64,000 nt of DNA from Mugil cephalus (GCF_022458985.1 NC_061779.1:15545001-15609000), one strand, 5' to 3'; counted from the stretch's first letter, positions 1 to 11,713 are shown. A program made the numbers and translations. The notes: generated from the sequence alone by a model not told the origin.

Positions 1-390
1 ACTTCCCCTTCTGGGGGTGTCCTGTGGTGTCTGGTAATAGGATGTTATAAGCGGGGGCTTTTGGTTCCTGTGGGTTGAGGGGAGGGGGCTCCGTGGATCA
101 TCCCACAGATACTTGATCAGTTTGGGATCTAGTGAATTTGAAGGCCAGATCAAAACCTTGTTCATGGTTTTCTAGTTGTTGCTAAATCCTTTTTGTGTGT
201 ACCTGTGTCAGACTGCATCCTGCTGCCATCAAGGAGTGTCACTGCTATGAGTTGGGGGTGCCTGGTCTGGTCTAGGTGGGTGGTACATGTCTAAGTAACG
301 TCCATATGAATGTCAGGCCCAGAGGTTTCGCAAAAGATTGTCACAAGATGGTCCTGTCAGTGGTTTTAATGTTATGGCTGATCAGTTTAA
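1..390 (-). mobile_element. Tc1/mariner DNA transposon relic
   Basis: The C-terminal half of a Tc1-type transposase runs on the minus strand. Its translation includes WPSNSLDP followed by YLWD, matching the family motif WPPNSPDLNPIEHLWD around the last catalytic residue of the DDE domain. The right end, about 366-385, reads ttttaatgttatggctgatc, the familiar terminal inverted repeat of a common fish Tc1 family. The N-terminal half of the transposase is missing, so the reading jumps from mid-protein straight to the terminal repeat. The left end lies outside the window. This is an inactive, internally deleted copy sitting in an intron of the gene that follows. Confidence 0.85.
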
Positions 391-444
391 ATCACCAAAT
401 GTTCACACCGACTGGAACATCAGACCTCTTTCAATGTTGGGCAG

Positions 445-1176
445 GTGGGACTGAGTGCAAAAAGGAAAAGATGGAGTCAGCGTTGTCAGCAGAGAACGTC
501 CGTCTCAGAGAAGAGCTGGACAGGATTCGCCAGCAGCCGCTCGTTACACAGCAGCCAGCGCAGGTACTCCTTAAATGTTACACTGAGACATTCAGGACAG
601 CTTTCAGAGACGGTTTGTGTGGTGGGAAAATAGTGTAAAGAGTCTTGATTCCATTTGTCTGAAGGCGTATGTCGCAAAATACCATCGAAATGATGTCTCA
701 AACTAATCCTCATCCTGTCCCCTTCACACAAAACAGTCACTACCACTCAAGGACAAACTGAGTTTACTAAATAAACTGGAGAAGGCTGAGGCAAGAGTCC
801 AAACCCTGGAAGCTCAGGTGAAATATCTAAATAACTAGAGAATCTTGCATTAGTTAATATTTAATTACTGACCAGTTTAGCATTTCTAATTAAGTGCATG
901 CTTTTTTCTTTGCTTGCATTTATGTAGCTGGAGGAGAATGCAAAAGTCTGGGGGAGACAAAAACAAGAAATGTTGACCAAGCTGAGCGAGCACAGGCACG
1001 GCTTTGTCCGAACATCCACCACGATCCTTCATAACGTTCCTCTGGTCAGTTACCAGTAAGCACCGCATGAAGTTAGTTAGTGAAAGGATTTAAAAGTTTT
1101 CCTCCTTTACTTCTTCTAGAGGGACGTGTCAGATTCATTACATCGCCAAAGAAGAAAACAGAAACCAGTAAAGTGA
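445..1176 (+). CDS. ccdc33: 3' end of a coiled-coil protein gene, probably CCDC33
   Basis: Four terminal exons are visible: 445-563, 737-817, 928-1044 and 1120-1176, joined by GT-AG introns that keep one frame to a TGA. The encoded tail is about 124 residues. It is heptad-rich (ENVRLREELDRIRQQ, then LNKLEKAEARVQTLEAQ), typical of a coiled coil, and ends in a basic stretch (RQRRKQKPVK). The 5' part lies outside the window, beyond the Tc1 relic. I do not recognise the sequence itself. The name rests on synteny, because human CCDC33 lies next to CYP11A1 on 15q24. An ATTAAA at 1276-1281 is a plausible polyadenylation signal. The start of the first listed exon (AG at 443-444) is the least certain boundary. 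Confidence 0.55.
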
Positions 1177-1645
1177 CGACTGAAGCGTTGACTCAAATCA
1201 GACCACACACACACACACTTTCTTCTTTTTTATGACTGTGTTATTTTAATATAAGAATATGGAATACAATGACATATTAAAACGTACACTTTGTGTTGGT
1301 TATATTGTTTATTAGTTTATACAGATGAGGACGTTTCAAAGCTACTATACAGGTACTACACAGCTCTTCAGTATATTGTACTCAACTACATTTCAAAATT
1401 AATCAAATGGCTCACTAAGCAACGTAAAACACACATACTTCCTGTGTTCACTCGTTATGAAATCACTAGGTAAGGTGAGGTAACAGTTTCATAAACATCT
1501 TTTTCTTTCCTCATTTTTTTTTCTTGCCTCCAAACTTGGAAGATTTTGTTTAGCATAAATATCGTGGTGCCCTTTTAAAATTAACTGAGATGAAGGGCTA
1601 CAAAAAATGAGCTTCACTCACTACAGCTGTCTCTCCAACGTGACG

Positions 1646-4107
1646 TTATCGACTAGCTTGTAGAGGTTTCAGAGTCAGCATTATGGGCTTGTCTGGCAAG
1701 AGAATGAGCTCAAAGGTAGTTTGCACATCCACATGGCGCTGCTTCTCCACTCTGAAGTTCTCCAGCATCTGCAAAGGCCACGCAACCGGTTAATTTGATG
1801 CGCAAATGCCACAGATAATTTGGTCAAACTTCTTCTTTTGGTCTACACTTCTCACATGGATAAGGAAGATCTGCATCTCTGTCTCCGCTATCCGTCGTCC
1901 TAAACACTGACGGGGGCCGAAGCCGAAGCCCAGGCTTTTGAAGTACTGCGACTCCGTCCTCAGCCAGCGAGAGGGCTGGTACTGCTCCGGGCGAAAAAAC
2001 ACCTTGGGGTCCCTCCCCATTGCGTACAATCCCAACTGTACCAGAGTCTAAACAAAAAATATACAAAAGCACACACACACACACACAAAAGTGTATTACT
2101 GTCAAGTGCTCTTGCTCAGTTTCTATAAAAACATCAAAATATAATTACCACATTTAGTGCCTAACACTTACCCCGGCCGGGATGTGGTAGTTTTGAATAA
2201 TTATATCTTCTGCTATGTACCTCTGCAAGCTCACAGCAACCGGATGTAACCTGAGGCATTAAAGGAAACATCAATGTTGTTAATGAACTGAGAGAATCAA
2301 AACGTATGTCATTTATGGGGGGAAAAAAAAGTTTGAAAAATGTGAAAAAAGTTTATGTCAGATTGGTTCTGGTGCATCTGTACAACAGAATTGACCAAAC
2401 AGAAAGTGATGAATAATTCCTTCACCTCAGTGTTTCCTTCAGAGCCCCTTTAACCAAAGGTATCCGCTTCAGCATCTCCTGCATGTCCCCCTGGCTTTCT
2501 GCCCGAGCTGCAGCCACTTCCGCCCTCAGCTCCTCCTGGAGGTTGGGCTGTCTGGCTAACTCGTACAACGTCCACAGCAGCGTTATAGAAGTCTACAACA
2601 CATTAAAAAAAAAAAAAAGAATAAAGCAACTGAAATAAGTCACAAAATCAGAAATATTATTTTGTTTTTCTCACTGTGTCTACTCCTCCAGCCATTAGCT
2701 CAGTGATGCTGGCCTTGATGTCTTCAATGGACAGCTTGTCCAACATGAGTAGGCTAGCCAGGACTCCTGGGTACTTCTTTGGATTGCTCGTCTCCTGGCG
2801 TAACTGTCTGTAGATGTTCTGGATGCAGCGGTCCGCTGACGGACCACAAGAATATAAAGATTTTCACTCTACAATATCAACACCGTACTTCAAATGTGAA
2901 TCTCACACATCTTTACCCTGGTTGAATATCCCATCCCAAGCCTCCACGTGGTCCCGCCACACCTTCGCTCCAATCTGCCTCAACAGTTTGGGAGGTATGT
3001 ACAGCATGGGTGAGGTAGTCCTGAACATGAGGGTGATGCAGTCAATGAAATGTTGAGCCTCGGGGTCGATGTAATCCAGCATCAAACCCAGACGCTCGCC
3101 GTACAGCACGGCGCCCACCGCTGTGTGTAAACATGAGACAGAGATAAGAAAAAATGAGTGCCACCTGCACAAATTAAGGTCTCTGAAACATAAATAAAGA
3201 TACGTGACTGTCTTACATTCTAATGCGTATTTAAAGAGTTCTTGAGAGAGGTCAGTGGTCCATTTGTTCTGGCCACTTCGTGTTATTTTCTTGTGAACTC
3301 TGGCCACAAAATCCTGGCCCACCTCATCCAGCAGAGGCACAAAGTTTTCCAGCATTTTCAAGGAAATCACCTCCTTGTTGAGGATCACGCGGTTTGTCCT
3401 CCAGTCTTCTCCGTTCCTGTGGGCAGGTAAGTTATTCATCTGAAACCATGTAGGTGGACGCAAACATAACGGAATACACACAGCACCTACTTTAGTAAAA
3501 CTCCATATTTGCGATTTCTGTAGTCTCTGTAAGATGTCCACGCTTCGACTTTCAGCCTTTTAGGATAATGGCCTTCAGCTTTGAACAGGATGGCTGCATC
3601 CTCAGGGTTGATGATATTCACACTTTCATAATGTCCTATCTTTTCCCTGACACGAGAAAGCACAAGCGTATGTAATATCAGCTGCATATTTTTAGAATAT
3701 TTGACCTTGTGGAGCCACAAATGTTTTTCATCAACAAAATAACTTCATACCAATGACATCAAGGTCTTATGTTATGTTTAATAATTTTCCTCACAGAACT
3801 TTGTTCTCTTTTAGATATCGCCTCTTCTCTTGTACCTGTAAATGGGTCCAAAAGTGTTGAAGTTCTGCGCCATGATGCGGTGAAGGTTTCTGAAACCATC
3901 CAGTTTCCAGAAATTGTACAAGTTGGCCACGCCATTCTTCCACAGTCCAGGAATCTCATCGAAAGGCCGGACTATGCTGCCACTTTCTGAGTACGCCTGT
4001 CTGATCATCGGCATGCTGCTGCTGCAACGCACACCGATGGGCGTCAGATCTTCTATCCAGGACAGGGGTAGTGTCGCTGGGCCGCGCCAAATACTCCACC
4101 GGGCCAT
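1646..4107 (-). CDS. cyp11a1: Cholesterol side-chain cleavage P450 (P450scc)
   Basis: This mitochondrial cytochrome P450 converts cholesterol to pregnenolone, the first step of steroid hormone synthesis, taking electrons from adrenodoxin. Nine exons in transcript order: 3836-4107, 3491-3646, 3217-3416, 2917-3120, 2675-2835, 2426-2592, 2172-2250, 1856-2047, 1646-1768. All phases agree and give 517 residues, close to the family's usual 520. Visible motifs are a basic N-terminus (MARWSIWRG) suited to mitochondrial import, I-helix AGGVDT at residues 326-331, K-helix ETLR at 384-387, and the heme loop FGFGPRQC with ligand Cys461. I chose the ATG at 4107; the frame is open for 25 further codons upstream but has no ATG there. 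STOML1 ends only about 380 bp upstream on the same strand. The 3' end faces CCDC33, with an AATAAA on the minus strand near 1311. Confidence 0.95.
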
Positions 4108-4234
4108 CTCGATGATAAAAACTCTCAATCTGTAGCACTTTCTACAGCTGCTCTGACTCTCTCTCAGGGCCGTCTGGTGCAAAAGTAGGAGGCAGGAGGC
4201 TGGTCTACAGAGTCAGCCCCCCTTGTTTTTCTGA

Positions 4235-4243
4235 TCAAGGTTC
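4235..4243 (+). promoter_or_regulatory. Possible SF-1 (NR5A1)-like half site upstream of cyp11a1
   Basis: TCAAGGTTC matches the SF-1 consensus YCAAGGYCA at seven of nine positions and lies about 130 bp upstream of the cyp11a1 ATG, on the opposite strand. SF-1 is the established activator of CYP11A1 promoters in vertebrates. A single imperfect short match can easily be chance. Confidence 0.25.
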
Positions 4244-4257
4244 TCCAGTGGAATTTA

Positions 4258-4302
4258 ACAGTTTAACGTTTGAGCTGCACTGTAGCTCAAACGTTAAACT
4301 GT
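4258..4302. repeat. Perfect inverted repeat: 19-bp arms, 7-base loop
   Basis: The arms 4258-4276 and 4284-4302 are exact reverse complements (acagtttaacgtttgagct), separated by gcactgt. It lies about 150 bp upstream of the cyp11a1 start codon and about 180 bp past the STOML1 stop, in a gap of roughly 380 bp. The arms contain AACGTT. No target-site duplication or transposon ends were seen around it. Confidence 0.9.
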
Positions 4303-4483
4303 AATAAATAAGTAATAAATGTTTGAATTCAAAGGAGCTCTGTGGAACTTCATTGTTTGTACATTGTCTTTAATTTATGAAAAATTACAAACACATAAAA
4401 TGCAGTCAATTCAGTAATGCATACAATTAAAAGTGGAGATTACAGTTAAACGTGAAGATTTAATAAATACCAATAAAAATCTA

Positions 4484-7110
4484 CTACGGAGGTGTTTCTT
4501 TAAGCAGCTTTATGAGTTCTTCCAGCTTCATGGCAGTCTTAACGTCTCCCTGGATTTTAAGTCTGCCACTGGCGTAAGCGGCAAATGGTCGTAGTCCACC
4601 CTGGAACATGGCCAGAAGGTCACAGTCACTCATGCTCAGAATCACATCTGGCTCTCGACACAATGGCCCTGCTCCAGCTGCACCACAGCCTACACAACAC
4701 ACGCACACAGGAGTGATGAGGAGGATTGAGTTTGATTTATGTAACTGTGTGTTTGTTTCTATTTGGCACAAATATTTAAGCAGACAGATTTAGCATAACT
4801 TGTATTGAATCTCGAAAGCTCTTATAACTGTGGCATCCAGTACCTTGGCTCAAATCCACATAGTAACTGTGCTGCTGTCCGTCTCCTGAGCTGATGTCGA
4901 ACTGGAAACAGGCCCCAACCTGGTGGACCAAAGATTCAGACAGCAGCAGTTTGACCGCACTGAGCAGCTCTTCAACAGAACCTGGCGTGGTGACGGTGGT
5001 CTCGAGCCCACCGCTGAGCTCGTCTGTAAAGGTTACACGGTCCCCTGAAGAGAAAGATGCAGACATTACAGCATATTTTATTGTAACAAGCCTATTTCCT
5101 AAAAGACATTATGATTTGCACAGTAGATGAAACACGACTTGTTCTAGTTGACTATATAGCACATATGCAAGGTGTAATTTATTTGCATTCTTGTCCACTG
5201 TCATGCCTTTAACCACCTGTTAATGCACCTGTGCTTTTCTTACTGCAGCAAGTTGCCGGAAAATGGTTAATCGGTGTCTGATTCACAGCTGTGAGTGTTT
5301 GACCTCACCTTGGGGAGATTGCGAGATGCCACTGTGGTTCATAAAGTGCATGGCCAACTGTTGAATGGGGCCAGTGAGGCCTTCAAGTCCAGGTACAGAG
5401 GGAGGCATGATGAGGGGTCCAGAGGGGCCTTCCTCTGGGGCTTTCAGCAGAGAACCGAGAGTAAGTTCTACCCTATCCACTTCTAGCCCCCATGGATGAG
5501 TCATCTCATTTATGTCTATCTGTGGAGAGGAGAGAACCAATGTGAGCATGAAGTGATACAGTGAAAAGCCAGCAGAGAGTAGTGTTAATGTGGTCTCACC
5601 CCGAGATATTCCCCTAGCTTCATTGTCTCAGTTTGGATTTCCCTCACAGTCTTCTTCACCAGACTGTGGGTCAAAGCTTTGTGTGCCGTCATCCTGGTGG
5701 AGGCATTCAAATCCTGGACTGACACCACCGACATGACTGGGTTCCAGATCCTGAACTGGATGTCTGCTCCCACTAACAACAAGCCGCCATCCCGAGTGGT
5801 CACCTTTAGTAGAATTATATTAGCGGAATTTAGTTAAAGATTAAGAATACAGAAACATCTCTGAGCAGTCTGGATTTCGTAATGGAGTCAGGACTGAAAG
5901 GCTAAGCCATTCAGCCAGTATTCAGTTTCATGTATTTCATATGTGTTTCTTTTTTTCAAAAGGCTTATATAGACATGGCTGTGAGACTTTTCAGACTTCT
6001 CCAACGTCTGACTACTCCTTCCAGTTTCTTGCTGATCAACAAAATAAAACATACACAACTAATGGAAATTATATTACTTGGTAAGTTTATAAGACACTAT
6101 GGATACAATGTACTGATTGCATATGTGATCATTCTAAACTATTTCAACACAATCAGAGACCAAGAGACATTATCAAACAGATCTAAAAAATAAACTACTG
6201 GAGAGTGTCACAGAATTTAAGGACTCCAGCATTTTGTTCATTCCAACAGTGTTAACCATGTGCAGCACCTGGGACTGGTCCTGCACATCAACTACATGGA
6301 GGTTTACCTGGCAAGGTGGGATGTTGAAAGCACGGGTGCGCAGGTCTACCTTCTGCCATTTATCGATGAGGGGCAGTACAAGGACAATACCAGGGCCCTT
6401 CGGAGGACAAACTCGACCCAGACGGAAGACAACGATCCTCTGGTAGTTTGGCACCGTCTGAGTATAAAATTTGTTGTTGGTTTTTATTTTCAGCAGGTGA
6501 GTTGTGATACTGTGGATGTAACTACTCAGATAATTTCATCTTACTTTCAGAACAAACCACCCTGTTATTGGAAAGGTTACGAAGGTGCAGATATAAACGA
6601 GGGAGATGACGATCAGGTTGCAAATCCAGGACAGCCATCCTTGGGAGGTGTCTTAAAGAAAAGAAACAGGAAGTGGGAAGTGTATTTTCTTCTTATGTAA
6701 TTCAGAGAACACTATATTGAGTAGTATATATTATTATGGTATTTTAATACATTCTTTAGGTTCATTGTTATGTTTAAATCTGTGCAAATGTGTACAGAGT
6801 TGCTCTTTTGTGGGACATTTATCGTTTTATTGTATTTTGAGGATGATTTGTGTAAATTCAAAATTACTAATAATAATTTAATAAAAACATGACCAATTCG
6901 AAACACCCTATCTATAAAACGCGTGCTATACTTCATGTCAGCGTGTTACCTACCAGTGAAGTCGTTTTCAGAAACATTAGGGATGTAGTCAAAGGAAAGT
7001 CCTTTGTGGTAGCTGGTCCTAGTGAAGCTGTCAGAGTCCACAAACAAACCAGGAGTCCGGGAAGTAGCGGAGTCCCTCTGAGGAAGAGGCTGATACGACT
7101 TGCTAAACAT
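4484..7110 (-). CDS. stoml1: Stomatin-like protein 1 (SPFH plus SCP2 domains)
   Basis: STOML1 is a membrane-hairpin SPFH protein with a C-terminal sterol carrier (SCP2) domain, known in mammals from late endosomes, where it is linked to cholesterol transfer. Seven exons in transcript order: 6954-7110, 6545-6651, 6308-6457, 5600-5803, 5309-5519, 4844-5044, 4484-4689. Phases close to 411 residues (human 398). The N-terminal region holds an aromatic, Tyr-based tail (SKSYQPLPQ). Next come one hydrophobic segment (WICNLIVISLVYICTF) and the stomatin core (VVFRLGR, VDLRTRAFNIPPC, GADIQFRIWNPV, NASTRMTAH). The SCP2 domain follows (VGACFQFDI, YYVDLSQG, AAYASGRLKIQGDVKTAMK). The start is the first ATG of the exon at 7110. 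Its order beside CYP11A1 fits human 15q24 content. Confidence 0.93.
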
Positions 7111-8607
7111 TGTTGCGTAAAATAACTATTATTTGTTACTTAAAGCAACTCCATATTATTAATCTGTCTCAGTTGCAGTTGTTGTTAGGACCTTTTGAGG
7201 TAAATAAAGTCGTTTCAGCGCGTTATATTAGCCCATCGTACTATTTATAACGGTAGTAAAACACTTCCGTGTTTTGTCGCATCTCTTCTTCGTGGAGTTT
7301 TATCAGCTGATTCTCTTCCGTAAATGTGCTCACTGTCCCCACCACACGGTAGAGCAGCCAAACTGCAACTAAAGCTGCAGAGCAAAGTGGTGTCTGATCC
7401 ACGAAGGGGCAGTGTCCCTCCACTTCACGTCAGTCATTGTCCCAGTCAACGTCTCAAATGCTTAAAGCATGTCCTCCTCTTCTCTGTCCTAAATATCATC
7501 ATCATCATTATTTGAATATTTACAAAACTTGAACTGAGCCCTCGGTTTGATTTAATCCAGTGACCTGGTTGATAACATTCGTTTGCGAGCCAGATGACTT
7601 TGGTTAACAGGCTAATAGCGCCACCATCTGATCAGTTCTTGCTGTGATGGTCCTCCTTTATAATGTATAATTTTACATATAATCTAACTTTGGATTTGTG
7701 TCCTCAAGCAAGGCACACATCCTCCATTGGGATTCCCACTGAAAGTTGCAGATATTTGTGCTCGCAGTTATTTTTATAGTTCTATTTTGCTCAATTCTTC
7801 ATCTGCTCTTCCTGTTGTCTCTTCTTAATCACACACACAATATGAAAAAAGTGACAACTATATGTTAATTATTTTATATTCAAGTAAGCTCTTAGAATAT
7901 TATTCTATTGCTGTGGTACAAAAGTATACAATATATATACGGATACAGATTTTTTTTTTTTTTTGATATGATATGATATGATATGATATGAGTTATGATA
8001 TGAATGATATGACTGACATACACAGCATCTAATACGTATCGGATTAAAGAAATTACTGGAAATGATTATTCTTGAAATAATTCAACACACACAAAGCTTC
8101 TGTATTTGTTTTTATTTTAAATCCACATATTTTTTTAGTTGTTATATGGTATAATAAAAAACAGAAACAATAGTTCCAGTGCAACTCAGGACCTTTACTA
8201 CAGAATGATTATGTAAGTCTGGGGTTAACAGAACTGAAATATGTATAAAGTATATGCTTGATTTTAACTGAGGAAAAGAAGTATTTTGTCAGAATGCTCT
8301 ATTTGTTTTTGACATTTTGACTTGTCACAGCAGGAAAGGAACAGGTTAACGCTAACGATGACCTCTCTGACCTCTTAAAGTGCCTCAATGAACGAGGTAG
8401 ACACTGAATCGGCATGCACATTACCAGCGCCCTGAAACAGAAGCAGCAACATTCACCCAGTCATAACGATGGCCTTTATTTGTGTCTGTGGTTTAACCGC
8501 AGTGACATGTCAAAAAGTCTTCAGCGACTAAGACCCGCTAGGTTGAATGTGAAAGAAATCATCAGCAGAAAACGTGTTGCTTGCCAGCAGCTTCCCCTCG
8601 TGCTTGC
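7111..8607. other. Intergenic gap between stoml1 and nr2e3
   Basis: No convincing coding sequence on either strand. The right-most kilobase or so is likely NR2E3 3'UTR; a minus-strand AATAAA lies near 8471. Immediately upstream of stoml1, around 7262-7272, acttccgtgtt is an ETS-like promoter motif. An A/T-rich microsatellite lies at about 7951-8015. The rest is ordinary A/T-rich DNA in which I see no structure. Confidence 0.6.
7951..8015. repeat. Poly-T followed by a (TGATA)n microsatellite
   Basis: A run of about 16 T is followed by several tandem copies of the pentamer tgata, then degenerate copies with small insertions to about 8015. It is a simple sequence repeat. Confidence 0.9.
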
Positions 8608-10761
8608 TCAGTTTTTGAACATGTCGCACAGCAGCTTTTCCATGGGTGTGTTGCCAATGGTCTTGTGAAAGAACAGCTGCTCTATTTTCACAGAACTCAC
8701 GAAGTGGAGGGACGGCAGAAGAAGTAACAGTCTCCCAAACCTTGTTGGAGAAGAATTAAAGAGAGTGATTTTTTAATTTTTTTTTCTGTTTTGTCATCCA
8801 TGTGACCAACTTCACACCAAAGGAAGGCTTAGTATAATCACCTGGTGCTCTGGCTGGGGTATACTGAATGGATGTGCTGGCCCAACAGCACCTGGGACTG
8901 GTCCTGCAGATTCTCCACCTGCTCTGGGTCTTTGAGGCTGCGTGTCTCTGCACATGAGAGCAAAAAACATCAGACACCGGTTACATGATTAAGTCAACAC
9001 ACTGAAGATCACTGCTCAACGTATAATCGCTCACCTGGCTTGAACAATACAATGGCCTTCAGGCAAGCAAACTCAGTCGGGTCAACGGCCAGGGCCTTGA
9101 AGCGACTGAAGACCTCCTCCAGGATCTGCAGGTCAGCCGTGGGAGGACCGCTCTTGTTCTGCTCTTTGGGGGAAAGGTCTGGCAGCGACAGGAGAGGACA
9201 GCTCTTCATGGGCATGAACCACTGGATGGCGCACAGGAGGAACATCTCACTCCACGATTCCTCAAGAAGAATCACCTGATGATGATGCAGAATTACGTGT
9301 CAGTACTCTCACACGTGATTCGTGTAGGTGTAAACCGGTTCGGGAAGTAAAAAACCGAACCACATGTCAGTCAGCCTCACCTGGTCCCGAAACGGCAGGT
9401 GAGCAAAAACAGGCAGATTTTTGGCCCATTTGACTGACATGAAGAGGAGACGCGCCGACGTCTCGTATACACTCTCTGAGCAGCCGGAGGTGTAGGGTGA
9501 CATCTGACAGTCAAAGGGAGTCTGATCCCTCTCTGAATCGTTTGTTGTCACGTCAATATTCTCCTCCACTGCCGAAGAAGAGATTCAGGCAACTGTTAAG
9601 ACTGCTAGGACTCCAATCTTGTTCGATTTAAAGGCATTACAATCTAAAAAAAACACACACTCAATACCAACCCAACCAGTAAAATCTATTCGTCAAGACA
9701 GATGTGGATATCCACACCCATTTCACTTACCGTCCTCGGGCTCCAGCTTCGCGCACGTCTCTGCAGTCAGCAGGCTGACCATAAAGCGGTGGTTGGTGTT
9801 CGGGTTGCTGCAGGGTTGTATGGAGGTAGAGGTGGTGACAGATGAGGTGACCTGAGGTCTGCAAATGACTGACGCATAGTTGTCAGAGGATTTGAGTTCC
9901 TCTGTGGTGGCCAGGTGCTCCTTCTTAGTGTCCACGCTTAGGGAGTCTAGACTGACGTGTGCAGTGCTCCGAGGCTGACGCTCATTCTGCACAGCTGCCA
10001 AAAACACAGGGTATAAATAATATGTCATCCGAAAAACAGCAGCTTTAGATAATTTTTCCCCACCTTGTGCATTTTAATCTAAATGAACTGAAATCTAATC
10101 TCCTGTCAGAGCTGTCTCACCATCTTTGTTCATGCCAGCTTGGAGACACTTCTTTAATCGACAAGCTTGGCACTGGTTCCGATGAGCCTTGTCAACAGGA
10201 CACCGCCCGGTTCCAGCCTGACACCTACGACGTTAACGGCAGAAACAATTTAGACTCATCAAGCATTCAAATCCGTACAGTGATTTCGATTCCACTCAGC
10301 CTCTTGCTCACCTGTAGATGAGTCGACGTCTCACACTTCTCTTGAAGAAGCCACTGCAGCCGTTGCAGGCGTATATGCCGTAGTGTTTGCCGCTACTCAA
10401 GTCAGAGCAGACTTTACAAAGCAGGCCTTGGCCAAGTGCTTTGCGTGGACCTCTTTCTGCAGAGACCAGATAACAGAAATTAATACTTGGGGCTATTGTA
10501 GATTATTTTAAGCTTGAGTCTACACTTAACTGTACAGATAAATGTTTCTTTAACTAATTTAATATGGATTTTTGCAACTTTTTCAAATAATGCAAATCAT
10601 AAACCTGATACCGAAGGTTACTTTTATTTACTGCCAATACTGGCTTCATAACATATTTGTACAGCAATTAATGGCCCACCTGCTTGAGTTCCATCTGTGC
10701 TTGGATGAGTGAAGTCGCTGGAGTTGTCTGATGAAATCATTTTCATCTCATGGTCCTCCAT
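8608..10761 (-). CDS. nr2e3: Photoreceptor-specific nuclear receptor
   Basis: NR2E3 is an orphan nuclear receptor that represses cone genes and supports rod genes in developing photoreceptors. Eight exons in transcript order: 10680-10761, 10312-10456, 10121-10224, 9731-9994, 9381-9568, 9035-9275, 8842-8947, 8608-8740. All phases agree, giving 420 residues (human 410). The DNA-binding domain starts near residue 41 (CKVC, then [20 protein letters not shown]). The second finger and extension follow ([35 protein letters not shown]). The ligand-binding domain has [16 protein letters not shown] and ends with the characteristic [18 protein letters not shown]. The chosen ATG (MEDHEMKM) begins a short N-terminus that resembles the human one in length but not sequence. 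Exon 2 could also accept a splice from candidate exons further upstream (see findings). Confidence 0.95.
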
Positions 10762-10988
10762 TTTTAGCTCAGTCTCCGTAATTTTCGAATAATGCAATGA
10801 ATAAATAAATCTAGATAAATTAAAGGATGACTCCCACAAGTGTTTCTTCTTGTATAATCAATGTTTCTTTGTTGTTATCGTCCTGCATCAACGCGTCAGC
10901 AAAAAACAATTCTACCAAAATCTTTTAAAAAATATGTCAAATTTGAAGTTCTCTCCACTGGCTGACTTAAAGATCCTTTACAGTTCAC

Positions 10989-11119
10989 CTTCAGTGATCT
11001 GGATCCACTGCTGATAGTTGCCGCTGATGTAGCATGAGGTCAGTGGAGTTACAGCTCGTCTTCCTCTTTCTTTCTCGCCGCCAGAATGAGTGTGAGAGCT
11101 TGAGTCGTCTGGGGGCTTT
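10989..11119 (-). other. Exon-like block upstream of nr2e3 (exon B)
   Basis: Read on the minus strand, it begins after a strong acceptor (cttgtcttcctccag) and ends at a GAAG/gtgaac donor. One frame is open throughout and looks protein-like (TPLTSCYISGNYQQW). That frame ends with one spare base, the same phase as nr2e3 exon 1, so it could splice to nr2e3 exon 2. A second frame, in phase with exon A, runs open to a TGA two bases before the donor. I do not recognise either peptide. Confidence 0.3.
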
Positions 11120-11572
11120 CTGGAGGAAGACAAGGAGATTAGCACAGGGCGCTGTGTAAGCAAATGCTGATTTGTCATCCTCTTAATCTTTACTGTCTAT
11201 AAGGGTAAATCAATCAGTCACACCTCTTACGGGCACTAACTATGTTCAAAGAAGAGAAAAGCAAGAGGCAGCACCCTCCCAGCCGCAGTGCTATCAAACA
11301 TCGGTTGGCAAGTAACATGATAATGCTCCCATAACTGTAGCAGTAATCTTTCATTCCCAGTTTATATCCACTTATTACCAAAGATTTTGAAAAAAAAAAA
11401 CAACATAATTTTACATCTTTGATTGGTTTCTCTGTTGTCCACAACTGATCTCAGTACTTTCAAGAACAGAGAATATCCCATTTTTTACTTTAATGCCAGC
11501 TGATGTATGAATTGTGATATGTTGAATATTAACCAAAGGATTCGTATCAGTGCCGTTATATACATAACTTAC

Positions 11573-11713
11573 GGCTGCACTCCTCCTATGATACTTTGCA
11601 GACGCCACTCCATAATTCTTTTTCACAGGAGACACTTTCTTTTGAGTTGTCACAGTAGAAAAATGAAGGCTCCTTTCTTGTGGTTGTGCATGTGCGTGGT
11701 CATCATGATTCAT
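11573..11713 (-). other. Exon-like block upstream of nr2e3 (exon A)
   Basis: The minus strand has an ATG at 11713 followed by 47 open codons (starting MNHDDHAHAQPQERS) and a consensus donor, GCAGCC/gtaagt. The end phase is zero. The peptide is hydrophilic and unlike anything I recognise. It could be the first exon of a small gene or a distal 5' exon of nr2e3. Chance occurrence is quite possible. Confidence 0.3.

Noticed and set aside
4108-4182. Upstream extension of the cyp11a1 frame to a TTG at 4182
   Set aside because: No ATG is present in the extension. The ATG at 4107 gives a normal-length protein with a plausible mitochondrial leader.
7951-8015. Tandem pentamers considered as a CRISPR-like or regulatory array
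   Set aside because: Units are uninterrupted five-base copies without spacers in a vertebrate genome; it is an ordinary microsatellite.
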